A stretch of 64,000 nucleotides of DNA from Roseiarcus sp963807735. Lineage in GTDB: Bacteria > Pseudomonadota > Alphaproteobacteria > Rhizobiales > Beijerinckiaceae. The stretch is taken from positions 1-64,000 of the forward strand of contig CAWEDI010000049.1 in assembly GCA_963807735.1 (NCBI GenBank), written 5' to 3'. The position numbers and the translations under genes were made by a program. Shown piece by piece: positions 8,777 to 16,857 of the stretch (its first letter is position 1; each line of letters opens with the position of its first letter). The notes under the pieces were generated by a model. The model ran no database searches, had not been told where the DNA came from, and was given only the letters and a program-made list of their open reading frames with translations.

Positions 8777-9602
8777 GAGGTCAGCGGCGGCCGATCGAGC
8801 CCCGCCGGCGACAGCGTGAAGACTTCGACGCCCGTTTCCGTCACCGCCGACCGTGTGCTCGAACTGCGCGGTGAGCGAGCGGTCGCGGGTCACCGCCGTC
8901 CAGCCGTCGGAGAGCACCTTCACCGCGGCGCCGCCGAGATTGATCATCGGCTCGATGGTGAAGAACATGCCGGGCTTCAGCGGCGCGCCCTCGCCGCGCT
9001 TGCCGACGTGCAGGATGTTGGGCTCGTCGTGGAACAGCCGGCCGAGGCCGTGGCCGCAGAAATCGCGCACCACCGAGCAGCGCTCGCCTTCGGCGTAAGA
9101 CTGGATCGCGTAGCCGATGTCGCCGGTCGTGCGCGCCGGGCTTGACCGCCGCGACGCCGCGCAGCAGGCATTCGTAGGTGACTTCGATCAGCCGCTGCGC
9201 GCGCCGCGACGGCGTCGCCGGCGACATACATGCGGCTCGCGTCGCCGTGCCAGCCGTCGAGGATGAAGGTGACGTCGATGTTGAGGATGTCGCCGTCGCG
9301 CAGCGGCTTGTCGTCGGGAATGCCGTGGCAGACGACATGGTTGATCGAGGTGCAGATCGACTTGCGATAGCCGCGATAGATCAGCGGCGCCGGATAGGCG
9401 TTGTGGTCGCGGCCGAATTCGAAAATGAACTTGTCGAGCGCGGCCGGTGGTGACGCCCGGCTTCACCAGCGGCACGAGCAGCGTCGAGCGCCCGCGCCGT
9501 GAGCTGCCCGGCCTTGCGCATGCCCTCGAACGCCTCGGGGCCGTGCAGCTTGATATGGCCGTTGCGGCGGCCGTGAAGAGCGGAGGAATCCACGTAAGTC
9601 AT
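8773..9602 (-). CDS. map: methionine aminopeptidase type I, frame broken by single-base indels
   Basis: This removes initiator methionine from nascent proteins with a dinuclear metal centre. The N-terminus is MTYVDSSALHGRRNGHIKLH, and metal-site segments are recognisable in three frames: NIDVTFILDGWHGD with ASRMYVAGDAV; VRDFCGHGLGRLFHDEPNI; KPGMFFTIEPMINLGG and QFEHTVG. Extra bases near 9446, 9202 and 8847 and a missing one near 9137 account for the breaks. The net change of +2 explains the 830-bp length; the corrected gene is 828 bp and 275 residues, the normal size. Map is usually essential and the segments are well conserved, so sequence error is a serious possibility. Start chosen at the ATG at 9602. 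Confidence 0.85.
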
Positions 9603-9736
9603 AGCGGGTGAGATATTCGGGTCCGAACCCGGGTTCAATAGGCAACGCGCCGGCGGCGCAATTCCGGGCGCCGATCCGCGCACGCTGGCTCGCCGTGACG
9701 ATGCTGGCAAATTGCAAAATCTTCTAGGGGGTGTCC

Positions 9737-10123
9737 TCATTTAAGCCAAGCCAGAGCGCAGACCAAATGAAGGCCGGCGAGAAAGTTGCGAGCGGTTTTT
9801 TCATAGCGCGTGGCGACGCCTCGAAACTGTTTGATATACTGGAAGAAACGTTCGATCAGGTTGCGTTCTGCGTATAGGGCGTAGTCGCAATCGCGTTTGA
9901 TTTTACGATTGGCCTTGGGAGGAATGACCGCCTCGATCTCTCGACGTTCAAGGCTCGCGATGAAGCCATCCGAGTCATAGCCTTTGTCAGCGAGGACCGC
10001 GTCTGGCGCCACGTTAGCGATAAGCGTCTCGGCTTGAGTGATGTCGTGAGCTTGTCCACCGGTGAGGCTCAGCGCCAACGGGTTGCCCAAGGCGTCAACG
10101 ACGACATGAATTTTGGTGGTCAA
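9737..10123 (-). CDS. IS5-family transposase, OrfB (expressed by -1 frameshift)
   Basis: C-terminal half carrying the remaining catalytic residues: Asp in DAVLADKGYDSDGFI and Glu in YAERNLIERFFQYIKQFRG. It lacks its own ribosome site; the coding frame is open upstream to the A6G5 run, so the active enzyme is expected to be the OrfA-OrfB fusion. The stop lies 9 bp inside the IS end. Confidence 0.88.
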   Translation of the reverse strand: MTTKIHVVVDALGNPLALSLTGGQAHDITQAETLIANVAPDAVLADKGYDSDGFIASLERREIEAVIPPKANRKIKRDCDYALYAERNLIERFFQYIKQFRGVATRYEKTARNFLAGLHLVCALAWLK

Positions 10124-10140
10124 CCCGCCGCGCGAGCGAC

Positions 10141-10494
10141 CTATGGCTTGGTCGAGACCCCCTTTTTTCGAGCCCCGGCGCTGTGCTGGTGGGCTCTGAC
10201 GATGGTCGCGTCGATCATGGCGTATTCGTTGTCGGGGTCATCGGCCAAAACCTTGAAAAGATTCTCCCATACGCCCCTCTTGGCCCAACGCGAGAAGCGG
10301 GTGTGAATATTCTTCCAAGGGCCGAAGCGTTCCGGCAAATCGCGCCACGGCGCTCCCGAACGGAACTTCCAAATAACCGCGTCAACGAAAAGCCGGTTGC
10401 CTCGTTCACTGTCGCGACCAACGTAGCCGGGGCGACCCGGCAGCAATTGCTCGATGCGAGCAAACTGATCGTCGCGCAGTCCGTAGCGCTTCAT
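10141..10494 (-). CDS. IS5-family transposase, OrfA
   Basis: N-terminal half of the transposase: helix-turn-helix region (MKRYGLRDDQFARIEQLLPG, IWKFRSGAPWRDLPERFGPW), then the first catalytic aspartate in YAMIDATIVRAHQHSAG. The frame ends shortly after the slippery run AAAAAAGGGGG (minus strand, 10158-10168). A -1 shift there leads into GLDQAIGRSRGGLTTKIHVV and OrfB. I prefer the ATG at 10494 to that at 10524. Confidence 0.9.
   Translation of the reverse strand: MKRYGLRDDQFARIEQLLPGRPGYVGRDSERGNRLFVDAVIWKFRSGAPWRDLPERFGPWKNIHTRFSRWAKRGVWENLFKVLADDPDNEYAMIDATIVRAHQHSAGARKKGVSTKP
10158..10168 (-). promoter_or_regulatory. ribosomal slippery site A6G5 for transposase frameshifting
   Basis: On the coding strand the run AAAAAAGGGGG is read CGA-AAA-AAG-GGG-GTC in OrfA. 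Slipping back one base gives GGT-CTC-GAC and enters OrfB in the frame that matches the family. This is the established control of IS427-group transposases. Confidence 0.7.
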
Positions 10495-10574
10495 CCAAAA
10501 GCCCCCAGTAGGAAGGCTCCTCATGAATCACGCTTTTCCTGATTTGCGAATCCCCTAAATGAGGACACCCCCTA

Positions 10575-10758
10575 GTCGATTTGTGAACCGTATTGGCGAT
10601 TTTCTCCGAATGAAGCGAGAGTATCAAAAGTGGGTTGATATGACTTTGCGTCATTTTATCTTCCTAAACGATAAGCATCTACACCCTAATTTGGCAATAT
10701 AACAATTTACCGGCATTTAACGCCGTCTGCGTAGTCGAATATACCAAAGCAATTCCCC
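10575..10758. other. A+T-rich spacer upstream of the GGDEF-EAL gene
   Basis: This 184-bp stretch is visibly richer in A+T than its surroundings and has no gene. It likely holds the promoter of the downstream cyclic-di-GMP gene, but I see no confident -35/-10 pair. Confidence 0.35.
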
Positions 10759-12750
10759 ATGAGGCGCGAAGTGTCGGGCAAGTCCGAAGGCGGCGCGGGC
10801 ACGGAGCGCGGGATCGACCCGTCGCGGGCAGGCGACGAGCCGCGCTCCGGCGAACTGCGCTTCCGTTTCCGCTTCACGCTCGCCGCCGCCGCCCTCGTGG
10901 CGATCAACGCCGGGGTAGCGGCGAGCGTTCTCTACGAACAGAGCCAAATGCGCGACGTTGCGCTCGGCCTTTACGATCACGCCTTCACCGCCAACAACGA
11001 CATGAACACGGCGCGAATTCAGTTCCAGCGCTTCGCCGATCGCCGGGAATCCGCCGCTGGGCTGCCCGCAATTTCGGACGTCAACCGACTGCTTGATCCC
11101 GTCGTCGATGCGCTCGACGCCGCGGCCGACCGCGCCGACGAACCCGAATTGCGCAAGGAGCGGCTGGCGGCGCGGCTCGACGCGCTCGGCTTCGAGGCCG
11201 ATTTCCAGGACAGCGGGCCGGCGGTCTGGGCGCGGCTGAGGCAAACCCAGGCCGCGCTCGACACCATCGCCGCCCATGCGCTGGCACGTGGGCTGGAGGC
11301 CCGCGAGGCGATCGCCAAGACGGCCGCCGCCTGCGCCACGTTGCTGATCGGCTCGATCCTCGGCGGGGCGGCGCTTGGTCTGCTGACGCTGCTGCTGCTG
11401 CGTCGCAGCGTCGCGCTCAGCACAACGTCGCGGCTGTCGCGGATGGCCAATTACGACACGGTGACGGGCCTGCCCAACCGCAATCTGTTGCAGAAGCGGC
11501 TGATCGAAGCGCTCCAGGAGATTGGCGCCGGCGACAGCGGCCTGGCGGTGCTGACCATCGATCTCGACCGCTTCAAGCAGGTCAACGACACGCTCGGCCA
11601 TCAGTTCGGCGACCAGTTGCTGATGGAGGCGGGCGAGCGGATCCGGCGGCTGACCCGCCCCGAGGACGTCGCCGCGCGCTTCGGCGGCGACGAGTTCGTG
11701 TTGTTGCTACGCCATGCGCAAGGCGCCGCCGACGTCGGCGCGGTCGCCGATCGCCTGCTCGCCGCGCTTGGCGAGCCCTACGAGTTCAACGGCCAGCGCG
11801 TCTTGTCGGGCGCCAGCATCGGCGTCGCGCTGGGGCCGCAGCACGGCGATACGGTCGAGGGCCTTTTGCGCAATTCCGACCTCGCGCTCTATCAGGCTAA
11901 GGCCGCCGGCAAGGGGCAATACTGGTTTTTCGAGGAGGAGCTCAACGTCGCGGTGCAGCGCCGGCGACTGATGGAGATCGACCTCCGCGAGACGCTCGAA
12001 CAGGATCGGCTTGAGGTTTATTTCCAACCAGTGATCGAAGTCGACAGCGGCGAAATCGTCGCCTGCGAGGCGCTGGCGCGCTGGCGCCGGGCCGGGCACG
12101 GCTTCGTGCCGCCGAGCGAATTCATCCCGCTCGCCGAGGAGACCGGGCTGATCGCGCAGCTCGGCGAGATGGTGTTACGCAAGGCGTGCCGCGAGGCGGC
12201 CCGCTGGCCGACGGGCCTGCGGGTTTCGGTGAACCTGTCAGCGCGGCAGTTCCAGAACGTCGATCTGGTTGGCCTGGTCAAGCAGGTGGTGCGCGAGACC
12301 GGCCTGCCTGCGGTCCGGCTGGAGCTCGAAATCACCGAATCGGTCCTGATCGGCGACAAGGCCGGCGTGCTTGAGGTTCTCCGGGGTCTACGCGATCTCG
12401 GCGTGCATATCGCGCTCGATGATTTCGGCGCGGGCTATTCGTCGCTGTCCTATCTCTCGAGCTTCCCGTTCGACCGGATCAAGATCGACCGCTCCTTCGT
12501 CACCAATGTCGATGCGCGGCCAGATGCGGCGGCGATCGTGCGCGCCGTGACCGGCCTCGCCGAAACGCTCGGCATGTCGACCACGGCGGAGGGCGTCGAG
12601 AGCAACGAAGATCTGGAATGGCTGCGCAGCCACGGGTGCGATCTGGCGCAGGGTTTCCTGGTGAGCAAGCCGATTCCCGCCGCCGAATTCGAGACGCTGC
12701 TCACCACCTGGAACGCGGCCTGCGTATCGCCGCAACCGGCGGCGGCTTAG
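10759..12750 (+). CDS. membrane-bound GGDEF-EAL cyclic-di-GMP protein
   Basis: A 663-residue protein. A first membrane helix (about 35-55) and a second (about 190-215, LLIGSILGGAALGLLTLLLL) bracket a periplasmic, mostly helical sensor region of about 130 residues. The GGDEF domain begins at YDTVTGLPNRN. The active motif GGDEF is at 309-313 and an RPED inhibitory site is at 300-303, five residues before it. The EAL domain has E437-A-L, NLSARQFQ, ELEITESVLI, DDFGAGYSSLSYL and a TTAEGVES-like glutamate. Both catalytic halves look intact, so it may make and degrade c-di-GMP, the balance set by the sensor. It lies between two IS elements. Confidence 0.92.
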   Translation: MRREVSGKSEGGAGTERGIDPSRAGDEPRSGELRFRFRFTLAAAALVAINAGVAASVLYEQSQMRDVALGLYDHAFTANNDMNTARIQFQRFADRRESAAGLPAISDVNRLLDPVVDALDAAADRADEPELRKERLAARLDALGFEADFQDSGPAVWARLRQTQAALDTIAAHALARGLEAREAIAKTAAACATLLIGSILGGAALGLLTLLLLRRSVALSTTSRLSRMANYDTVTGLPNRNLLQKRLIEALQEIGAGDSGLAVLTIDLDRFKQVNDTLGHQFGDQLLMEAGERIRRLTRPEDVAARFGGDEFVLLLRHAQGAADVGAVADRLLAALGEPYEFNGQRVLSGASIGVALGPQHGDTVEGLLRNSDLALYQAKAAGKGQYWFFEEELNVAVQRRRLMEIDLRETLEQDRLEVYFQPVIEVDSGEIVACEALARWRRAGHGFVPPSEFIPLAEETGLIAQLGEMVLRKACREAARWPTGLRVSVNLSARQFQNVDLVGLVKQVVRETGLPAVRLELEITESVLIGDKAGVLEVLRGLRDLGVHIALDDFGAGYSSLSYLSSFPFDRIKIDRSFVTNVDARPDAAAIVRAVTGLAETLGMSTTAEGVESNEDLEWLRSHGCDLAQGFLVSKPIPAAEFETLLTTWNAACVSPQPAAA

Positions 12751-12765
12751 AATGTAATGCAACGC

Positions 12766-12856
12766 CATTGCGAGCGCAGCGAAGCAATCCAGAACGCCGC
12801 TGCCGCCGCCTACAAGCATATAAACGATCACTCAACGATGGATTGCGTCGCTTCGC
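12766..12856. repeat. palindromic intergenic repeat (RPE-like), copy A
   Basis: Left arm CATTGCGAGCGCAGCGAAGC and beyond (12766-12792), right arm TGGATTGCGTCGCTTCGC (12839-12856), separated by an unrelated spacer. The arms are imperfect inverted copies of the same sequence found at 31167 and 54302. It lies right after the GGDEF-EAL stop and may stabilise its mRNA. Confidence 0.65.
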
Positions 12857-12883
12857 AGGCAAACACGGTCCTATTTGCTCTAA

Positions 12884-13816
12884 GAGCCTGACTCGAAATT
12901 CAAGCGGGGGCGATTTTGGCCCTCGCCAATCTTCGCATGATGAGGAAGGCGAGCGCCAGTTGCAACCATGCGAGCGCCGATTCAATTGTCGCTTCGAAGT
13001 CCTTTGACAGGCGTCTGGCCCGGTTGATCCAGCCGAGCGTTCGCTCCACCACCCAGCGCTTGGGCAATACGACAAATCCCTTGACCTCTTTGTCGGTCCG
13101 CTTGACGACTGTGACGGCGATGCGGCTTGCTTCGAACGCTGCGCGTTGCGTTTCGTCGCCTTGATAACCGCCGTCAACAAAAGACATTTTCACCCAAGGG
13201 CTCTTGCGCCGAACGGCCTTTAGCAACGGCGCGCGAGCGTCGCGGTCCTGTGTGCTGGCCGCCGTGATCTGGCATTCTATGGGCAGTCCGAGCGTATCGA
13301 CGGCGAGATGGCGCTTGCGGCCCTTGACCTTCTTGCCCGCGTCGAAGCCCCGGGGGCCGCCAGCTTCGGTCGTCTTGACCGATTGGCTGTCGACGACCAC
13401 GGCGGTCGGCGCGGCTGCGCGGCCCTCCGCCTCGCGCGCGTCCATCACGAAAACCGCGACGATTTGCGTCCACAATCCACTGTCGCGCCAGGCGTAGAAC
13501 CTGTTCTGAACCGTCGTGAAGGGCGGAAAATCCTTCGGCAAAAGCCGCCAGGGGCAACCGCAACGGATCATATAAAACATCGCGTTTAGAATGGCTTGTG
13601 GATCAGTCGGCTTGCGCCCGCGCCGTTTCGGCGGCGGCAGGAGCGGACCGATCAAAGCAAATTCCGCCGCCGACATATCGCTTGAATAGCGCGCCCGAAT
13701 GACATCATACTTCGCCCGATCGGCCTCGTTCCAAGGCATCGCGAATCTCCCCAAGTTGTTGCAAACCCAGGGAATCAAGGGCCGCGAGGCCGGTCAACGA
13801 ATTTTAGGTCAGGCTC
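12884..13816 (-). mobile_element. IS5-family insertion sequence (IS1031-like)
   Basis: A 933-bp element with terminal inverted repeats starting GAGCCTGAC and the 3-bp target duplication TAA at 12881-12883 and 13817-13819, as expected for TNA-targeting IS1031-group elements. The single transposase gene is intact. The right end abuts the stop codon of the neighbouring histone-deacetylase-like gene and supplies one base of it. Confidence 0.9.
12900..13739 (-). CDS. IS5-family transposase, intact
   Basis: A 279-residue single-frame DDE transposase. The N-terminal domain (FALIGPLLPPPKRRGRKPTDP, RCGCPWRLLPKDFPPFTTVQ) binds the ends. The catalytic triad is Asp in VVVDSQSVKTTEAGG, Asp in SFVDGGYQGDE and Glu in RWVVERTLGWINRARR. 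I use the ATG at 13739 (MPWNEADRAKYDV); an upstream in-frame start at 13778 is inside the IS but less typical. Confidence 0.93.
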   Translation of the reverse strand: MPWNEADRAKYDVIRARYSSDMSAAEFALIGPLLPPPKRRGRKPTDPQAILNAMFYMIRCGCPWRLLPKDFPPFTTVQNRFYAWRDSGLWTQIVAVFVMDAREAEGRAAAPTAVVVDSQSVKTTEAGGPRGFDAGKKVKGRKRHLAVDTLGLPIECQITAASTQDRDARAPLLKAVRRKSPWVKMSFVDGGYQGDETQRAAFEASRIAVTVVKRTDKEVKGFVVLPKRWVVERTLGWINRARRLSKDFEATIESALAWLQLALAFLIMRRLARAKIAPA

Positions 13817-14913
13817 TAAGCGAGGCTCGCGGCGACGATGTCGCGGATTTCCGGGCGCACCGGACCCCCGCGCGGCGGATCGGAGAGCGTCGTCAGCCAC
13901 GCGGGATCGACGCTGCGCACGCGATCGCACCATAAGCCTTGCAACACCGCGCGCGCCGCCTCGGGCAGCGGATCGGGCGTCGCGAGCCCCACGAGCCGCC
14001 CCCATAATCCAGACCAACCGCGCGCGACGTTCCACGGATTGTAGCCGCCGCCGCCCAGCACCACGACCGCGTCGCTGAGCGCGGCGACCGCCTCCACCGC
14101 CCGCCACAGCGCTCCGTTGGAAAGCGCGAGCTTGGCGAGCGGGTCGCCGGCGAGCGCGTCCGCTCCTGTGAGAATGACGAGCGCGGCCGGGGCGAAGCCG
14201 CGCAGCAGCGGCAGCACGGCCTCGCCGACGAGCAGCGCGAACTCGTCGTCGTTCAATCCCCGTGGAACGGGCATGTTGCGCGCGTTCCCGCCGCGCCGGT
14301 CGTGCAGCGCGCCGGAGCGCGGCCAGCGGTCGGCTTCGTGGATCGAAATCGTCATCACCTGCGCCGCCTCGGCGAAGGCGTCCTCGACGCCGTCGCCGTG
14401 ATGCGCGTCGAAATCGACGTAGGCGACGCGCGACGCGCCCAGCGCCAGGAACTCAAGGATCGCGAACACGGGGTCGTTGAAGAAACAGAACCCGCTGGCC
14501 CGCGCGCGGCCGGCGTGATGCGTGCCGCCGGGCGGATGGAGCACAATCCGGCCGGCCCACGCCAGTCGAGCCGCCGCGATCGACCCGCCGACCGCCGTCG
14601 AGGCCCGTTCAAACAGCCCGGGGAAAATCGGATTGGCGCTGGTCCCGAGCCCGAAGCGCGTTCGCGCGTCCGCGTCGGCGGCCTGCTCGCGATCGGCGCG
14701 GGCTACCGCCTCGACATAGTCGGGATCGTGATAGCGTTCGAGATCGGCGCGCGTCGCCACGGGGCTTTGCACATAGGCGCCGTCAAGCCAGCCGAGCGCG
14801 CGGCACAGCGCCTCGACCGCGCCGGCGCGAGGAATGGCCAGCGGATGCGGGCGCGGAAACGCGGTGCGCGCATAAATCTCAGCGCCGACATAGAGCGGCG
14901 AAAGCCGGCTCAA
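13816..14913 (-). CDS. histone deacetylase-like (class II/AcuC-type) amidohydrolase
   Basis: A 365-residue member of the arginase/deacetylase fold that removes acetyl or related acyl groups from lysines or polyamines. The active site is visible: HH in LHPPGGTHHAGRA, zinc ligands D and H in AYVDFDAHHGDGVED, the third zinc ligand D in LTGADALAGDP, and the transition-state tyrosine in VVLGGGGYNPWNVA. No ATG lies near the true start. A TTG at 14913 overlaps the stop of the small membrane protein (TTGA) and gives the expected N-terminus (SRLSPLYVGAEIYA), so the pair is translationally coupled. The stop TAG includes one base of the neighbouring IS. Confidence 0.87.
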   Translation of the reverse strand: MSRLSPLYVGAEIYARTAFPRPHPLAIPRAGAVEALCRALGWLDGAYVQSPVATRADLERYHDPDYVEAVARADREQAADADARTRFGLGTSANPIFPGLFERASTAVGGSIAAARLAWAGRIVLHPPGGTHHAGRARASGFCFFNDPVFAILEFLALGASRVAYVDFDAHHGDGVEDAFAEAAQVMTISIHEADRWPRSGALHDRRGGNARNMPVPRGLNDDEFALLVGEAVLPLLRGFAPAALVILTGADALAGDPLAKLALSNGALWRAVEAVAALSDAVVVLGGGGYNPWNVARGWSGLWGRLVGLATPDPLPEAARAVLQGLWCDRVRSVDPAWLTTLSDPPRGGPVRPEIRDIVAASLA

Positions 14914-15146
14914 CCGCGGATCGGCTCGTGCGCCAGCGCCGCGCGCAGGAAATAGAACAGTCCGGTTAACGCAAGCAGCACCAGCACCGCTTCGAGCGCA
15001 TGGGTGACGAGATCGCCCAGTTGGAACAGGCCGCCGATCGCCCAGCCGGCGGCGGCGCCCGCGCCGACGAACTCTGTGCCGACGAGCACCGCGACGCTGG
15101 CGAGCGTCACCGCGTTGGTCCAGTGAATGGGGCGGCCTGCGGCCAC
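14910..15146 (-). CDS. small two-helix membrane protein coupled to the deacetylase
   Basis: A 78-residue product with two hydrophobic segments (AVTLASVAVLVGTEFVGAG with GWAIGGLF, and ALEAVLVLLALTGLFYFL). I propose GTG at 15146 because AAGGG stands 6 bases before it; the longer frame from 15200 would run into the start region of the divergent gamma-glutamyltransferase gene. It resembles short conserved alphaproteobacterial membrane proteins of unknown function. Start/stop overlap with the deacetylase implies co-expression, and the partnership is inferred only from this. Confidence 0.6.
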   Translation of the reverse strand: MAAGRPIHWTNAVTLASVAVLVGTEFVGAGAAAGWAIGGLFQLGDLVTHALEAVLVLLALTGLFYFLRAALAHEPIRG

Positions 15147-15214
15147 GGGATGACCCTTTCGCGAGCTTGAGCCGCGGCCTATAGCAGCGGCGGCCCGCAA
15201 ACGGAACCCGCCCG

Positions 15215-16798
15215 ATGACCGAAGACCACATCTTCGCCCACGCCGCCGTCGCGGCCCCGCACACGCTCGCCGCCGAAGCCGGCCGCGACGTGCTGCTGCA
15301 CGGCGGCAACGCCATCGAAGCGATGGTCGCCATGGCCGCCAGCATCGCCGTGGTCTATCCGCACATGAACTCGATCGGCGGCGACGGGTTCTGGATCATC
15401 CGCGACCCGAAGGTAAAAGTCCGCGCCATCGAAGCCTGCGGCTTCGCCGGGGAGAAAGCGACGCGGGCCGCCTACGAGGCGATCGGCGGCATTCCGACGC
15501 GCGGGCCGATGGCGGCGCTCACCGTTCCCGGCGCCATCGGCGGCTGGAAGATCGCGCTGGAGCTTTCCGCCGCGCTCGGCGGCAGGCTGCCGCTCGCCGA
15601 CCTGCTGGCGCGCGCCGCCGCGCAAGCCCGCGAAGGCGTCGCGATCTCGCCATCGGAGCAACGCTCGCAGCCGCGCGACGGCGCGATCCTCTACGAAGTC
15701 CCGAACTTCCGCGCGACCTATTTCCTCGACGGCGCGCCGCCGAAGGCCGGGGCGGTCCGCAAGCAGCCGAAAACCGGCGAAACGCTCGCCCAGCTCGCTC
15801 ACGCCGGGCTCGACGACTTCTACCGCGGCGACATCGCCCGCGAGATCGCAACCGATCTCGAAGCGCTTGGCTCGCCGGTGACGCGCGCCGACTTGCGCGC
15901 CTATCAGGCGCGATGGCGCGAGCCGCTGTCGATCAAGACGAAGTCGGCGACGCTCTACAACACGCCGGTCCCAACGCAGGGGTTGGCGTCGCTGCTGATT
16001 CTCGGGATTTACGAGCGGCTCGGCGTCGGCGAGATCGACGGCGTCGAGCACGCTCATGCGCTGATCGAGGCGACCAAGCGCGCCTTCGTTCACCGTGACC
16101 GCGCCTGCGTCGATTTCGAGATCGCCACCGCGGATTTCGAGCGGCTGCTCTCGCCCGCCTCCCTGCAGGCCGAGGCCGAGCGCATCGACAAGCGCCGCGC
16201 CGCGCCCTGGCCGCTGCCGCCCGAGCAGGGCGACACCGTTTGGATGGGGGCGATCGACAAGGACGGCCTCGCGGTCTCCTATATCCAGTCGATCTACTGG
16301 GAGTACGGCTCCGGCCTCAACCTGCCGCGCACCGGCGTGCTGATGCAAAATCGCGGCGTCGCGTTCTCGCTCGATCCCGCAAACCCGCGCGCGCTGAAGC
16401 CGGGGCGGCGGCCGTTCCACACGCTCAATCCGGCGCTCGCGGTGTTCGCCGACGGACGGCCGATGTCCTACGGCGCGATGGGCGGCGACGGGCAGCCGCA
16501 ATTCCAGGCGCAGGTCTACACGCGCATCGCCGCCGGCGATTCGCTCGCCGGGGCGGTCGCCGCGCCGCGACTGCTATGGGGTCGCACCTGGGGCGCCGAC
16601 AGCGTCACCGTGAAGGTCGAGGCGGCCTATGACGACGCGATCGCCGCCGCGCTCGCGCGCCGCGGCCACGACATCGAGCGGCTCGCCCCGCAGCGGCAAG
16701 ACGCGTTCGGCCATGCCGGCGCCTTGCGGCGCGGGCTCAAGGGCGAGATCGCCGCCACCCATGATCCGCGTGCGGACGGCGGCGCCCTCGGCGTGTAA
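15215..16798 (+). CDS. gamma-glutamyltransferase-family protein
   Basis: A 527-residue Ntn-hydrolase precursor of the GGT family. The N-terminal half has HTLAAEAGRDVLLHGGNAIE and NSIGGDGFWIIRD. The nucleophile at the self-cleavage point is probably T341 in PEQGDTVWMGAIDKDG. The small-subunit pattern SIYWEYGSGL then FHTLNPALAVF follows, with SYGAMGGDGQPQ near the end. There is no signal peptide, so it is likely cytoplasmic like the YwrD-type or acylase-like members; substrates may be glutathione conjugates or other gamma-glutamyl amides. It is divergent from the small membrane protein with overlapping promoter space. Confidence 0.88.
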   Translation: MTEDHIFAHAAVAAPHTLAAEAGRDVLLHGGNAIEAMVAMAASIAVVYPHMNSIGGDGFWIIRDPKVKVRAIEACGFAGEKATRAAYEAIGGIPTRGPMAALTVPGAIGGWKIALELSAALGGRLPLADLLARAAAQAREGVAISPSEQRSQPRDGAILYEVPNFRATYFLDGAPPKAGAVRKQPKTGETLAQLAHAGLDDFYRGDIAREIATDLEALGSPVTRADLRAYQARWREPLSIKTKSATLYNTPVPTQGLASLLILGIYERLGVGEIDGVEHAHALIEATKRAFVHRDRACVDFEIATADFERLLSPASLQAEAERIDKRRAAPWPLPPEQGDTVWMGAIDKDGLAVSYIQSIYWEYGSGLNLPRTGVLMQNRGVAFSLDPANPRALKPGRRPFHTLNPALAVFADGRPMSYGAMGGDGQPQFQAQVYTRIAAGDSLAGAVAAPRLLWGRTWGADSVTVKVEAAYDDAIAAALARRGHDIERLAPQRQDAFGHAGALRRGLKGEIAATHDPRADGGALGV

Positions 16799-16857
16799 GG
16801 ACAGTGCGCTAGGCTTTGTTCACAATCGTTAAACTCCGCGGCGCCATATCCAACGCC

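Larger units (their letters stand above)
9728..10572 (-). mobile_element. IS5-family insertion sequence (IS427 group)
   Basis: An 845-bp element with perfect 17-bp terminal inverted repeats (GGGGGTGTCCTCATTTA at the left end, its complement at the right). It is flanked by TA at 9726-9727 and 10573-10574 as target duplication. Two overlapping transposase frames on the minus strand are joined by an A6G5 slippery run. It lies about 125 bp upstream of map and so may affect that promoter. The perfect ends and intact frames suggest recent arrival. Confidence 0.93.

Noticed and set aside
14914..15345. N-terminal extension of the deacetylase-like protein to an upstream ATG
   Set aside because: The extension is Arg/Ser-rich, overlaps the small membrane protein and is outside the fold; TTG 14913 fits better.
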